NCBI RefSeq assembly: GCF_932294415.1
Contig: NC_065538.1
Location: 24,515,957-24,579,956 of the forward strand
From: Quercus robur
Lineage: Eukaryota > Streptophyta > Magnoliopsida > Fagales > Fagaceae
Direction: 5' to 3'
Length of the DNA: 64,000 nt
The notes under the pieces were generated by a model. It was not told the DNA's origin. It worked only from the letters and a program-made list of their open reading frames with translations, and searched no databases. Of the stretch, positions 48,248 through 61,113 are shown piece after piece (within the stretch, counting starts at the first letter, position 1; each line of letters begins with the position of its first letter). The position numbers and the translations under genes are program-made.

Positions 48248-48750
48248 GGTGGTGTTTGGACAAGGTTGTTTTCATCACTCATATCTCAGTTTTGTTAACT
48301 CATTACTCAAAACAAGTGGGCCCCACGCAACCAAATGTTGTTTGGCAATATTTCCTCTCCCAATTTCCTTAACTCATTTCCCACTTTTTTGAGTTAAGAG
48401 TTACAAAACTGAGTGATGAGGTAAACTTGTTTTCAAAACACCAAAACTGAGTTCTTATGGCAAAGTTGTAAATACCCTTACCAGCGTGGGCCTCACAGCA
48501 GTGTGTGGTCACATCACCTGCTTAGTCACACACTCCTCCTAGTAGTCACATGCAGCCCATCTCAACCTACTCTCTTCACTCTCTCATCAATGGGTCCTAT
48601 AACAAGGTGAGTTTTTTTAAGTTTTTAGGCAAAAAACTGAACTGAGTTTAGTTGCCAAACAAAAGTGTTTTGGGGATTTTTAAGTTATGAGAAATGAGTG
48701 ATAGGGTGATGAGTGATGAGTTACCTATCACTCAGCAACCAAACAATACC
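48248..48750. mobile_element. Tourist-like MITE, 503 bp, TSD TAA
   Basis: It starts GGTGGTGTTTGGACAAGG and ends, in reverse complement, GGTATTGTTTGGTTGCTG. It is flanked by TAA at 48245-48247 and 48751-48753. Internal ATCACTCAT motifs and the GAGTTA/TAACTC pairs show kinship with the 841-bp element at 9368-10208. Confidence 0.82.
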
Positions 48751-48992
48751 TAAGTTTTCCTCCGCATGGATGGTGGTTTGGAGCCTTGGAGCTGTCAAGC
48801 CTCTTGTAGTCTTTCTTTTAGCAATATAAAGAATTATTCATCCAAGAAAAAAGAAAAAGAAAAAGTAACTCCATAATATATTGTATTGTTGTGATATGTT
48901 TATGATATGATCACGGTAATTTATTAGTTTAACTCTTTTTTAGTTATTGAACTATTGTTCTATGCAATATTTTATTACTTTTTTTTATTCAA

Positions 48993-48995
<3 letters not shown>

Positions 48996-49025
<30 letters not shown>
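48996..49025. repeat. (GA)n microsatellite
   Basis: About 15 GA dinucleotides. Confidence 0.9.
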
Positions 49026-49028
<3 letters not shown>

Positions 49029-49157
49029 TGATTAAAGACCTACACGGCTATACCAATATTGTAAAACTTTAAAAGTTTAAACATTTATTTTTAAACGTTA
49101 AAAAAAAAACTTAATTTGTTGAGAATAGAGAAAAAGACCTTTTGCTTTTAAAATTTA

Positions 49158-50131
49158 GGGGAAATTACACTTTACCATCCTAAACTATATCCTAGATTAC
49201 ACTTTGCACCATAAACTATTCAAATGCACAATTTGCACCCTAAACTATGACACTTATTACATTTTGCACCCTGATGTTAGTTTTATTGTTATCTTAGACG
49301 AAACTTTTGTGCACATGACATGCACATGTATTTTGCTTAGATGGAACAAAGTTAAAAGACAAAAATACTCCTCTTCACAATCAATTAAAACAAAAACTTC
49401 TTTCCTATTATTTTTCCAGCTCTCTCTCACACTTACAGGTATAGCCGTATTGCCTTCTGTAACCTTAAAGAATTTTTTCAAACTTTGTTGTCTTATCTCA
49501 AGAACACTCTGGAGTTGTTACAGTGAATGTTAAAGAATTTGATTGGACAACGTATTATGTCCTCCTTTGAATTAGATAATACATGTTGAACAGCATGTTC
49601 AATTAGAGAAAATGAAAGTTGAGGATAGTTTCCAGAGAAAGTTGCTGTTAGTGTATGTTTTGATAACATTTATCTTTACCATTTGTGTTTCAATGAGCGT
49701 TAAATTCAGTTCATATTTACGCATGCCTTTGCACTCAGTGAAATTGTTTACCAGGAGACTAACGCATGCTTAAATATAAACAAAAACAACAGGAAGAACA
49801 ACTTACGTGTGAGAGATCTGGAAAAAAATATTTCTGATTTGGGGATTTAGGGTTAGAGGGTTTTGATTTGGGGAGATAGTTGTACTTGTACGTGTGAGAG
49901 GGGTTTTTTTGTGAAGAGGGGTTTTTTTGTTTTTTAACTTTGTTCCACTTAAGCAAAACACATGTGTATGTCATGTACATGAAAGTACCATCTAAGATAA
50001 TAGTAAAACTAACATCGGGGTGCAAAGTGTAACAAGTATCATAGTTTAGGGTGCAAAATGTGCATTCGAATAGTTTAGGGTATAAAGTGTAATCTAACGT
50101 ATAGTTTAGGGTGATAAAGTGTAATTTCCCA
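49158..50131. mobile_element. MULE-like element with long inverted repeats, 974 bp, 9-bp TSD
   Basis: The outer 230 or so bases on each side match as inverted repeats (GGGAAATTACACTTTACCAT against the reverse complement of the right end GGGAAATTACACTTTATCAC, then TTTTGCACCCTGATGTTAGT against its partner). Flanks are TAAAATTTA (49149-49157) and TAAAGTTTA (50132-50140), 8 of 9 identical. Open frames inside fall in the inverted repeats and are not genes. Confidence 0.82.
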
Positions 50132-50140
50132 TAAAGTTTA

Positions 50141-52946
50141 AATAGTTGATGTAGTTATTTGGGCCAAGATGAATGGACTTCAGATATTCTATGAATTGAC
50201 ACAGCCCAAAGCTTTCATTAAAGATAATTGGACCAATATTAAATGAGTTTAGGATGAGGTCCACTACTTAGGCCCACCAATAATTTCATAATTTGACAGA
50301 GAAAAGAAAAAGAAAACGTCATAAAAGTCATTATCTTTACTCAAAATTTTATTTCTAAAAAAGTCAAAACATTTTATTTTTCTCAATATTTTAATTGAAA
50401 AAGAAAATAAGTGGAGGAAAATCACTAAACATAATACCAAATAAAAAATACAATCCATTAAATCATTTTCTTTATTTTGGTCTCCAGGTTGTCATCGTAT
50501 CACAAATTCTTTAAAAAGTTAATTTGACTTGTCTAAACAATTTTTTTTTTTAAACCAACAATACAAAGAAAATATAACCCGTTATCCCTTCAGTTTTTTT
50601 TTTTTACTTTTTTGAAAAATTATGGGCTTGTTTAATAACGTTGTTTGAATAACAGTTTTCGTTGTTTAAACATCATAATACATATTTCTACAACACTTTT
50701 TCACCTATACATACTTTCATAACATTTCAATAACGTTACTAGAAATCTCTTACTACACAAACCCTATATAATTGTGTTGTGAATTTTTTTTTTTTTTTTA
50801 ATGCTAAAATGCCAGTTGATTTTTTGTGTTGTGAAAAAATAATTAATACAAATCATCTGCACACAATATATTTCTTTTAATAAACAACAATAAAAATCTT
50901 AACTTCAAATTCTTTAGAGGCTTTTGTAATCCAACTGGTTATTCTTAGTATTTTCAGTCGTCCATAATTTAAATTCTTATTATAATTATTGAATTTATAA
51001 ATTAAAAAATTTTGAAATTTCAGACGACCCACCCATTACATTAAATGTAATCTTTAAAGTGTTTTAAATTCATACTTCATTCAACAATTATCTTATACTA
51101 TTAAGCTCTGTCCCTAATCCCTATACTCCCTTTACAAATTTTTTTTTTAAAAAAAAGGCTCTGTCCCTGGATCTAGAGCAAAAATTAAAATAATACTCTT
51201 TAAAAGTTGAAAAAATCTTTTATGAATCTGGCGCATAAGCCATTTCTCTCACTGAGAGGTGAGTCCCACGTCTGTGGAGCCCACCTATTAATAAGAGAGA
51301 CGTCTCATAAACCGAGCGTGTGAGATACCTACTCTTAAAAGTCACATATAGTCTGCGAATCAATTCTGATTCTAAAGCATCTTGTTGTACTTCACTTATT
51401 TCTTAAGGCAGCTAGTAGCTTTTTCCACTAGCATCAGTGGAATTCAAGTTTTATTAAGTTTTTTATGTGCAGAACTCACGCTATATGATAAAAGGCTCCT
51501 AGCCGTTCAGCCAAAAAAAGGCAAAAGACTCCCGCTGTCGTCGGTAACAAATGAAAATACTTAAATATCAAAAGGAAAAATGGGCAAACATCGGATTTGG
51601 GAAAATTTCTTGTCATTTACAGTATTTTAAGTACACGTTGATATGAGCAAACTATAAGTTAGAAGAATATTTTCACATTCATAACTGAGGACAAAATTTT
51701 CTCACTACATGACTTTATTTTATTGGTAACCTACAGTACATCAATATTATCATAGATTTTGGGTAAATCTATTTCAAAACCCAAAAGAGCTTATATTTAC
51801 ATAAAACGACACCAAAGCCCATGGTTTGAAACCCATGGTGATATTATCTCATCAAAGCCCATCGTTCAAACTCATGGCACATCATCTCATTTTCAGCTCA
51901 TGATCCAAGCTCATGAGTCTCATCGAGGGAATTTTGAAAGTCGTGGTTTAGAGGGCCAAAAAGTATGTTTAATAATAGTTAGGGCCAAAAAATATGTTTA
52001 ATAAAGTTCCAGTGGTTTAAAGTTGATAAAGGAAACATGTTGCTTGGCATGTTTTTCCCAATTCACTGAACTCTAATGAGTTAGTGTATAATAGGTAACA
52101 TTTGGTAAGCCTCTATTATCACATAACATTTAAAATGATATAACTCCTTATTGCTATTTACCTAAAACTTAATCTTCATCATATAATATAAATTTAAAAA
52201 TATAATTATATAATTTCATATAAATTATATTATTATTTTCATTTAAATCAATCCCAAGCACATGGCTAAATCTATATTAATATATCATATCTAGCATTAA
52301 ATGCTCTCCTTATTCTTTAAGATTTGATAAAAACACAAAGAGACTATAATTATATCTCTAAAACTTCATCAAATATCAACCAACTAGCTTATTACATACT
52401 AAAAATGTATTGTATAAAACCATGGACTAAACATATATTTTTCCAAAAGAAGAAACTTAGCCAAAAGTACTAGCAACAGCTCCAGCAGAAGCTGCCTTAA
52501 CTCTAGTAGAAACTGCAACAACTCCAGCAAAAACTCTAGCAACTGACACATGTCCAAAAGTGACATCATCAACTCATTTATGCCCACTCCCAGCAACTAC
52601 CTACTATACCAAAAGAAGTAAGGATACCATAAAAGAAATTTTACCATTTTAAGCCCAATCTTTAACCTCCAGCTGCAATTCCAAAAATAGAAGGATCCCA
52701 TAAAAGTTATCTTACCATTTTTAGCCAAATCCATGAATTTAATGCAAAATATTTTCTTCAGCAAAAGAACTCACACAGCTAACATCATCCAGCTGTGTCA
52801 GGACAGCTACTGTTGTACAGTTGTCAGTTGCAGTAACTACTGTTGTATTGCTGTGTCAGTTGCTGTACAGCTGCAACAACAACCTTAAAATTTCAAACTT
52901 TCTTCTTTTGAATAAAAAACCAAAAACTCACTAAATAAATCACTTA
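50141..52946. other. Gene-free stretch
   Basis: AT-rich, with low-complexity CTCCAGCAGAAGCTGC-like repeats at 52470-52550 and AGCTGTGTCAG/ACAGCTAC repeats at 52790-52880. No gene. Confidence 0.4.
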
Positions 52947-53125
52947 GCGTATGTTTGGATAGAGCTGATTCCAGTGGGTCCCGTGCACTGTTCACGGGAC
53001 CCGCAAGTATTTTATTAAAAAAAAAAAACTTTAAAATTAGGTCCCACGGTACTATTCATACATTTAAAAATTATTTTGCTACAGAGTTTTTAGTTTTTAA
53101 CAATAAACGGTATTTAAACAAATTC
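52947..53125. mobile_element. Short Tourist-like MITE, 179 bp, TSD TTA
   Basis: It starts GCGTATGTTTGGA and ends, in reverse complement, GAATTTGTTTAAA; TTA flanks both sides (52944-52946, 53126-53128). It contains a perfect hairpin GGGTCCCGTG-CACTGTT-CACGGGACCC. Confidence 0.55.
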
Positions 53126-53194
53126 TTACTTTGGCAACTACTTTTACTTATTTGCTAATTTTCCCTTCAACTAATTATAATCTAGTTACACACT

Positions 53195-53612
53195 TGGCTC
53201 TATATAAAGAGGGCCAAGCCACACACTAACACACCACTACTACCCATTTCTCTCACATTCTATTATTTTGAAATTTCATCACATTGCTGCCACATACACA
53301 TTTCCATACTTCTCCATCTCTCTTACAAAATCTCTCTTCTTAAATAACAACACCATTACAACACACCATCACCCCATCATATTCTTACTCTCTCATCTTC
53401 AATATTCTGAAACTTCATTCATTTTGCTGTCATATACACATTTCCATACTTCTCCATCTCTCTTATAAAATCGATCTTCTTAGACAACACTAGCACACCA
53501 TTATCCATCTCTCACGCACTCTATTATTCTGAAACTTCATTCATTTTGTTGCCATATACACATTTCCATACTTCTCCATTTCTCTTACAAAATCTCTCTT
53601 CTTAGAAAGCAA
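53195..53612 (+). repeat. Three tandem repeats of about 130 bp behind a TATA box
   Basis: CTCTATATAAAGAGGGCC at about 53199 is followed by three units, each holding ACACATTTCCATACTTCTCC, ATCTCTCTTACAAAATC and ATTATTTTGAAATTTCAT-like blocks. TATA plus CT-rich sequence resembles an LTR or a gene leader, but no ends or coding follow. Confidence 0.6.
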
Positions 53613-55174
53613 CATAATTCATGATATAACTTGAAAAACCCCTCCAGCAGCAACTATAAGCTCATGTATTTACTTTATTTAACCTTCATATTATCTATAT
53701 CATATTTCCATATATTTTATAAACGCATTCCTCACAAACTATCTATACATACTTCCCACATATATTTCTAATATATCTTACAAACACCATATCTCATAAA
53801 ACATGTATATTTCTTACCATCTCGATACATCCTAAAAGATATCAAACACTCTTCTAAAAACATGTTACAAAAGCCCTTCTCATGGAAGGCATATAATTAT
53901 AACACCAAAAAGTCCTTCCTATGAAAGGTACAAACTTATAATATTAAAAACCATTCTCATGGAAGACAATATCATTCATATTTGATTAAAAACTAAAAGA
54001 GCATTACATGGGAAAAATCATTTAAGTGCATGATAAAGGGGATAAACTTAACCAATCTATGCACACAGTTGGACATATTCTCTCTCCCTTCAGTTGCACT
54101 CATTTTTCCCCTTCAATTGTGAAGTCATCATGAAATGACTCATAATATCATATTGTGCCACTGGACTCCTTTTATTATGCTGCTAAAATATTATAAGTCC
54201 AATGATGTTATACAGCTGGAGCCACAAATTATGAAGATAAGTCATCATATCTTTATCTCCAAAATTATAGTATTAAGTATATTTTAATTCATTATTATTG
54301 TACCACTCGACTAATGTTACTATACCACTGGAATGTTATTAGTTCACCGATGTTGTACGACTGGAGCCACAAACCATATAAAGTGATGCTATAGTTGGAA
54401 CCACAAACATTACAAAGATAAGTCAACATTTCTTTATCTTTGAAATCACATTATTAAGTATATATTAACTCATTATTACTGTACCGCTAGATGCAAACTA
54501 CTTTAATATTAACTTACTATTTAATAAACATGGATTCACTAATGCTTCAGTAACAAACATGTGTATTAATAAATTGAATTCATTTCACTACCAGACACAT
54601 ATTATTTGGACAAAAACTATTGCTGGACATATATCATTTGAACATGAACCATTGCTGGACATATATTACTTGGACATGAACCACTGCTGGATATATAATA
54701 TTTGGACATAAACTGCAGTTGAATATGTATTACTTGGACATAAATCATTGCCAGACATACATTATTTGGACATACCTTATTATATTGAATATGAACTATA
54801 CCACAGTTGGATATAGACTATTGGACTCATCTCATTACTGGACTATGATAATTAATTACTCTCTAATATTGGATATCACTTAACACACATGATAAAAATG
54901 TTCAACTCATCATTTAATCAAAGCTATTCAACTAAACATATTATTTATTTATTTCAACCATTATCATGATTCTAAGACTTTGGGCTTTATCTATTTTGTA
55001 GGCTTAAAAATGCATTGGAAGCCATTGGTCTATGCGGCCTAATGTCGAGTTTCGAATTGAACTCCCCAAAACAAATTCGGGTCTAGCAAAGTCACCCCTC
55101 CAGCGGAAGACACATGGCTACGCACAAAAACGGCCCCCGTCAATAACTCATCACAAGTTCCTATTCTATTGTTA
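53613..55174. repeat. Degenerate repeat-rich region
   Basis: Two copies of a roughly 200-base unit (54150-54490) share ACTGGAGCCACAAA, AGATAAGTCA and TTATTAAGTATAT. At 54592-54775 at least five units of about 32 bases share GCTGGACATATATTACTTGG and ACATGAACC. Possibly the inside of a non-coding retroelement. No gene. Confidence 0.55.
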
Positions 55175-55300
55175 TGGGTTCCAATTAATTCAACTGGAAG
55201 TCTCTTATTGCCAAATGAGAAATTTAGAGTTCAATTCCTGTCTACACCAAAAATCAATTGATAACGTTGTAGGTTAAAAACTATCTCTAACAAAAAAAAT
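55175..55300 (+). mobile_element. Au-like SINE head
   Basis: GGGTTCCAATTAATTCAACT, then box B-like GAGTTCAATTCC and TGTCTACACCAAAAATCAAT. Same family as 36316-36565. Confidence 0.55.
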
Positions 55301-56386
55301 GTTTTATCTGTTCAGAGGATAACAACCATGGGCGAAGCTACATATAGGGCAAAGGGGTTGGGTCATAGTCCTTGGCCTTTTAAATTATTATTTTTTAATA
55401 TATGATATATGAAAATCTCAATTCAAAAATATCATACTTGCCTCCCCTAAAATTGAATAATAAAAATTATCGAAAATATTTTTTGCAAAAAAAAAAAAAA
55501 GGAAAAAGAAGAAGAAGAAGATGATATTCTAAGATATTCTTTGATTTTATACATCAAAAGAGAAATTGTAGTGAAATTTAGTACAAAATTGAACATTAAA
55601 TTTCATTTTGACGTATCATAAATGATTAAGTTGAAATATAAGAAAAACAATTATTTGTATCTTTTATTTTGTTAATGCTTCATTTCTTTTAGAATTAGAA
55701 CTTGAACTCTGACCTATACTCTATATATCTCTGTGTGTGTGTTTTGTTTCAGCTTGAGAGAATCACTCTCTTGTGGGTGCGGCAACCTTGGATCTTTTTG
55801 GTGCTATGTGGCTTTGTTTGGTGTGAAGTGTGGCAATTTGTATTTGTTACTAAAATTTCCTCCTTGTGACCATATGTGAATGTAAATTATGGCCAGAAAA
55901 CACAAATCATTGGTATTCTCTTTCTATGTTTTTGTTTATTTTTCTTTCAGGCTGTTTCTTATTTCTTATTATTTGTTTTTGGAGATCTTTCTAATGCCAA
56001 TAATATTTTCACAATCAATTTTTGTATTTTGAGCTTTGGCTTTTATAATATTTATAAAGTCAAATTATTGATCAAACCACAACTTTGAAATTTGAGATAA
56101 GGCATCGAACCACCCACAATTAAAACATACAACATTCAAATTTTATAATAATAAAAAAATTATTTCGAATGAAACATTCATGTTAAAGAGAAAACAAGTT
56201 TATTTTTCAAATTTTTTTTGTGCTTTTAATCCGTGAAATTTCCTCCTTAGAAGTTAAATTTATTTAACTTAAAAAAAACAGTTAAATTAAAAGGAAAAAC
56301 AAATAAAATCCTAACTATTGTGTTTTGAAGATATAACCAAATAAAGCTTTCTAGGTTCGGAATAAAAGGATTGAGATTATTTATTA
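55301..56386. other. Gene-free stretch
   Basis: GGGCGAAGCTACATATAGGG at 55329 looks like one end of an hAT-type element, but I found no partner. Rest AT-rich. Confidence 0.35.
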
Positions 56387-56647
56387 CTCCCTCCGTCCCA
56401 CTTTGTTTGTCCTCTATTCCATTTTGGGATGTCCCAAAATATTGTCCTGTTTCTAAAAATAAAAGTCATTAATTTACTAATGTTCCTATTATACCCCTAT
56501 TAATTTACTAATTCAATTTTTTGATAAATTTATTTAAGGGTAGTTTTGGAAACTTATACATTTTTAAAAGGTAGACAAAACAATAAATGATGTTCCCTTA
56601 AAAAGTTTGACTTTTCAAACAGGACAAACAAAGTGGGACGGAAGGAG
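56387..56647. mobile_element. Stowaway MITE, 261 bp, TSD TA
   Basis: It starts CTCCCTCCGTCCCACTTTGT and ends ACAAAGTGGGACGGAAGGAG, the classic Stowaway (Tc1/mariner) terminal repeat, with TA on both sides (56385-56386, 56648-56649). Well preserved, so fairly young. Confidence 0.93.
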
Positions 56648-56649
56648 TA

Positions 56650-59147
56650 TTATTTTTATATAAAAGCATAAGATAATTATAAACTTTATTATTGACACCA
56701 AGAGAAGGAGGAAAACCCTAAACATTGGTTTAGAGTAAATTAGGGTGGAGCTCAATCTCTACGTAACTTAGCTTTGCGGTTTGCATCAGATTGCATTCTT
56801 CACTTCATAGTAATAAGAAGTGTATGATAATGAATATATTTAATTGTTTAAATTTGTTACATTTATTTGGCTTATCATTCACTTACCCATTTAAGTGGGT
56901 AATTTCAGCCATCTCTTTCCTTTTGTCTCCTATGCTCTCATTCTTTTCTTTTTATTTTATTTTTTGGTAAAATATAAAAACTACTCATGAAGTTTGGTTT
57001 AACTTAGGGAAGTCAATTTTGTATCAAAGGTTGTTTCAGCTTGGCCAGAAGAATGAAATATTTTAGTATTGGTTGATATCGGTGTATCGTTTCAACCGTT
57101 TTGGAATAACTGCTATTTATATAAGTATGAATTTATAAATTTTTATGTTTATCAACTAAAAAAATAATAAAAATCCACATATCTTAAATAACATGTTTTT
57201 TATATACAAAAAATCAAAATTTTAACTTTTTTTTTATTATGTCGGCCAAAACGCCAATACCGGCTGAAACACTCAAAATATGCTTGGTACAATCGGTTTA
57301 GGTTGGTACAACCAATTTTTTTTTTTTTGATACATTTTGAAGGAGTACTGATACCGGTTTAATGGCAGGTATGATATATTTCTATGATATGACGGGTATC
57401 TGTACGGTATTGACTTTCTTGATCCAATTCCAAGTACTAAGACACTTTTTTCAAAAATATCAAATTTGTTCCTTAAGCACAAATGACACTTTAACATTGT
57501 CTGGAAGTTCCTTACTCCTCCACCTTTCATTCCTTTTAATAGCTTGTCTTGACTACACAAGTCTCACAGTGATTGTATTTTGACTACACAAGTCTCACAG
57601 TGATTGTATTATGACCATTATATGTGCGAGGGAGTGTCTATGTGGCTAATGGTAGATAAATAACAACAAGAGATGGAGAAAGAAGCAAGAGGAGTGGGGG
57701 AATTCAAACGATGTTAAGTGACATTTATACTAAAGAAGCAAATTGGATATATATATTTTAAAGTTTTTGGTAATTTTTTAAATTAATATATTTCAAATAC
57801 ACAAACTCCATATGCATCATCTTTTACAATTTCCATATATAACAACTAAACTTATGAATACGAATTATTATTCTATTACTGTATTACAACATCTTTTGTT
57901 TCTAGTAATAAATACTACTATACATAATGTAATGTTCATTCAGTGTACCAAATGTGCCCTAGGTTCCATAATTAAATTCAAACTAGTCAATAACTCAAGC
58001 AATGCACGGGCAAGTTTAACATTGTAAAATTTTGTTTATCTCTTTTATTTTATTGTCTTGTATATAAAACTTGATAATATTGACAATGATTAAATGTGTT
58101 TATTATAATTATGATTGTATATGGAACTATATATATATATATATATATTTAAAGAATAAGATATTTGTTATGATCTTATTTGTATATGAAATTATATACT
58201 AATCAGTATCTCATACAACGCATGAAAAAATTCAATAAAATATGATTTTATCTTTAAAAAATGACTCTCTCTCTCTCTCTCTCTCTCTCATATTTTGTAT
58301 ATAAATATGATATGACATTATAATAATTAATAGAATTTTTACATTTATTTATTTTGAGAAACAATAAACATTTATTTAAAATTGTGTTAATTAATTTTTG
58401 ATACAAGATAGAAATCATACTTTAGACTAATCTAAGTGTATATGTGTATGAAGCTTCCTAGATACTTGAATTCCGGCCTTTGTCCCCCATACCCCACAAT
58501 CACTTATACTTGTGGTGTGATACTTTAATTTTTTTTTTTTTTTAAATTGTGTTTGTATATTGAATATGAAAACTAATAATATATATATATATATATATAT
58601 ATAAATTATAGACTATATATTCTACTATTTAAAGAAAGTATGATATGCCAGGATCCTAATAAGGGGTTTAAATATAGAATATAATTGAAATTTAATTAAA
58701 AAAAACTAGAATAATGACTTGGAAAATTGTGAGACCTCAAAAGTTAATATTTCACAATATTATGAGTTCAATTTGAAGTTAAGCGTTTCAATTATATATA
58801 TATATATATAAAATATTATATATTAGAGATATATGGTAAAGCACCAAAAATATTGTATTGTTCTATAAAAAAAAAAGTGTTATCTTTCTTAAGTATAATT
58901 AAATTTAATACAAGGGCATGTTTGACTCTAATTAAGTTTTATATTAGTTTATCAAAAAATTAAGTTTTGTACTAAAATTAAAAGGATCCTATTAATAGGA
59001 TATTTGTTAATGGATTATTTTAAAAAAACTTTAATACCACTTTCATGAAAAATGTAAAATGTTATAAAATAAAAAAAGTTAGTTACATTTTTCTTTTACT
59101 ATAAATTTTTATTAAAGAATTGTTTTTTTTTTAAAGTATTAAAAAAA
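56650..59147. other. Gene-free AT-rich stretch
   Basis: It contains a 27-base direct repeat (TGACTACACAAGTCTCACAG twice near 57549 and 57583), (CT)n at 58264-58290 and TA runs at 58128-58147 and 58579-58604. No gene. Confidence 0.45.
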
Positions 59148-59149
59148 TA

Positions 59150-59512
59150 CTTTCTCTGTCCCAGTTTATTTGTCCTCTATTCCATTTTGGGATATCTTAA
59201 AATATTGTCCTGCTTTTAAAAATAAAAGTTATTAATTTACTAATGTTCTTAGTATACCACTACTTTATTTTCAAAACTATTTGAAAAAAAAAATAACAAA
59301 TATTTTTTTTTAAAATCAATTTAATTGGGACACATTTTTAGTTGTCTCACTAAGAATAACTATTTTTTTTTTTTAAAAAGTTGATAAATTTATTTAAGGG
59401 TAGTTATGTAAGCTTATATATTTTTATAAGGCATACAAGACAATCAATGATGTTTTTTTTAAAAAATTGATTTTTCAAACATGACAAACAAATTAAATTG
59501 GAATGGAGAGAG
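59150..59512. mobile_element. Older Stowaway copy, 363 bp, TSD TA
   Basis: It shares CCTCTATTCCATTTTGGGAT, TTATTAATTTACTAATGTTC and GATAAATTTATTTAAGGGTAG with the element at 56387-56647. Ends are decayed (CTTTCTCTGTCCCAG, TTGGAATGGAGAGAG) but TA flanks remain. It has about 100 extra bases in the middle (about 59275-59385). Confidence 0.8.
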
Positions 59513-59514
59513 TA

Positions 59515-61113
59515 GTTAATAAACTAATTCACTTAGGACATCTGTTGACTTTTTTTTGACATAAAATAGCAAAGGCCAGGATTACACATAGATTACTTTG
59601 TAAAAACGAAACAACACTGTCTTCTGATTTTTTTTTTGGATAAAATACTATCTTCTGTTTGGCCTCAATTGATAATACCTTAGTGAATTTTAGTTAGTTC
59701 AACATATAAAATCTCTGATAATTGAATAAGATGTTGAGATTTTCTGCCTATATATCAAAAACAGATGAAAAGTTCAAACTATCTTAAAAAAAAGAAAAGC
59801 ACGTATAAAGTCCAACCGTCCAAGTTGGATGGTTACTATACTATATGTATATATATTATATATAGTCCAACCGTCCAAGTTGCTCAAGGTCTATATACTC
59901 TTTTGTCTTAATCTGCTTTCGGTCACAAACTCTCTCTTCATATTTTTTCCGACATAATCCAAAGCTAAAGACATTTTGATTTTGTGAGGCTCTGATTTCA
60001 TAGCAAATTACAAAAATAAGATAACAGAACAAGAAAAAGAAAGTAAAAGAGAGGAAAAAAAAAAAAAAATCTCATTTCTCCCTTAAATACCGCGTTTTAC
60101 AGCTTACATTTTCCAAGGGGAATCTCAATCTCTGTTCCTAAACTGACTTTAGCACCAATTGATTTTGTTTTCTTCACAATTCCCAGGAATTCAATACATC
60201 AGAATCCAATTCCAACAAAAGGGTATCCTTGGAATTTCAATTCCCTTTAAAAAACCAAATCTAAAAAAATCATGGATTATTCATTATTGCATCAACCCAC
60301 GTTCTCAAATTCCAGCTCCTCTGTTTCTGATGCTCACTCTGTTCCTGACCACTCAATGCATTAAGACAAAATCCAGAAATAATAATAATAATAAAAGAAA
60401 AATTCAAAGCGTAATTCTTGGAGAATCCTAGTAAACTGTCAAAAACTCAAAAATCCTTAATTTTCTCATTTGTTTTTTCAAAATCTATAATAAAAATTGA
60501 TAATTCAGTTTTGTTTGTATGACAAAGGGTGAGATTGTTATTTGAGCTCAACTGGGTGTTTCTCAAGCTTCTTTTACTATTACCTTATTAATGTCATCAT
60601 GTGCTTTTCCGTAGAGATTCCTGTCTATCCTAACTGACCCCACTAAAAGGTCAATTATTTTTTTGGTGTCAACGTTAGCAAAAACAAAGGTTAGTACAGG
60701 TCAAATAAATGCACAAAAAGCATGGTACCAGGACTTGGCTTATAAGAAAAAAAAGAAAAGAAAGGAAAAAAAAGAAAAAGTTGTGTATCTTTTGTCTTTT
60801 TTATATCTTTTTTTGATTAGTATTGTATTCTACAAGTAGTGGGGGTTGTTAAAGGCGTGTGGAACTTGATCTATATTCTTTTTGTAAGTTGAAAAAAAGT
60901 GCTTAAAAGATAATAACTTCAAAAATTTTGGGAACTTGGAAGCTTTTGGTGAGGTGGGTCTTGATCTATATTACTAAACAATTTCTGGGTAAGGTTTGAA
61001 ATCTGAATTTGGGATTATAGGTAGGTGAGTTGTATTGACAACTGGACATTTTGCTGTAAATTGGAGCTCATTTTGAGTTGGTTTTTTTGTGTGGCTGTGT
61101 GAAGGAGGGTGAG
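59515..61113 (+). promoter_or_regulatory. Upstream region of the aminotransferase gene
   Basis: TCCAACCGTCCAAGTTG occurs twice (about 59812 and 59864) around a TA run. C-rich sequence at 60060-60350 may belong to a leader or a small unrecognised exon. A GT-rich stretch directly precedes the ATG at 61114. No separate gene supported. Confidence 0.35.

Noticed and set aside
49204-50025. Open frames within the MULE-like element
   Set aside because: The two frames are reverse images in the inverted repeats, with no transposase motifs.
55325-55400. hAT-type left end GGGCGAAGCTACATATAGGG
   Set aside because: No matching right end or 8-base duplication found.
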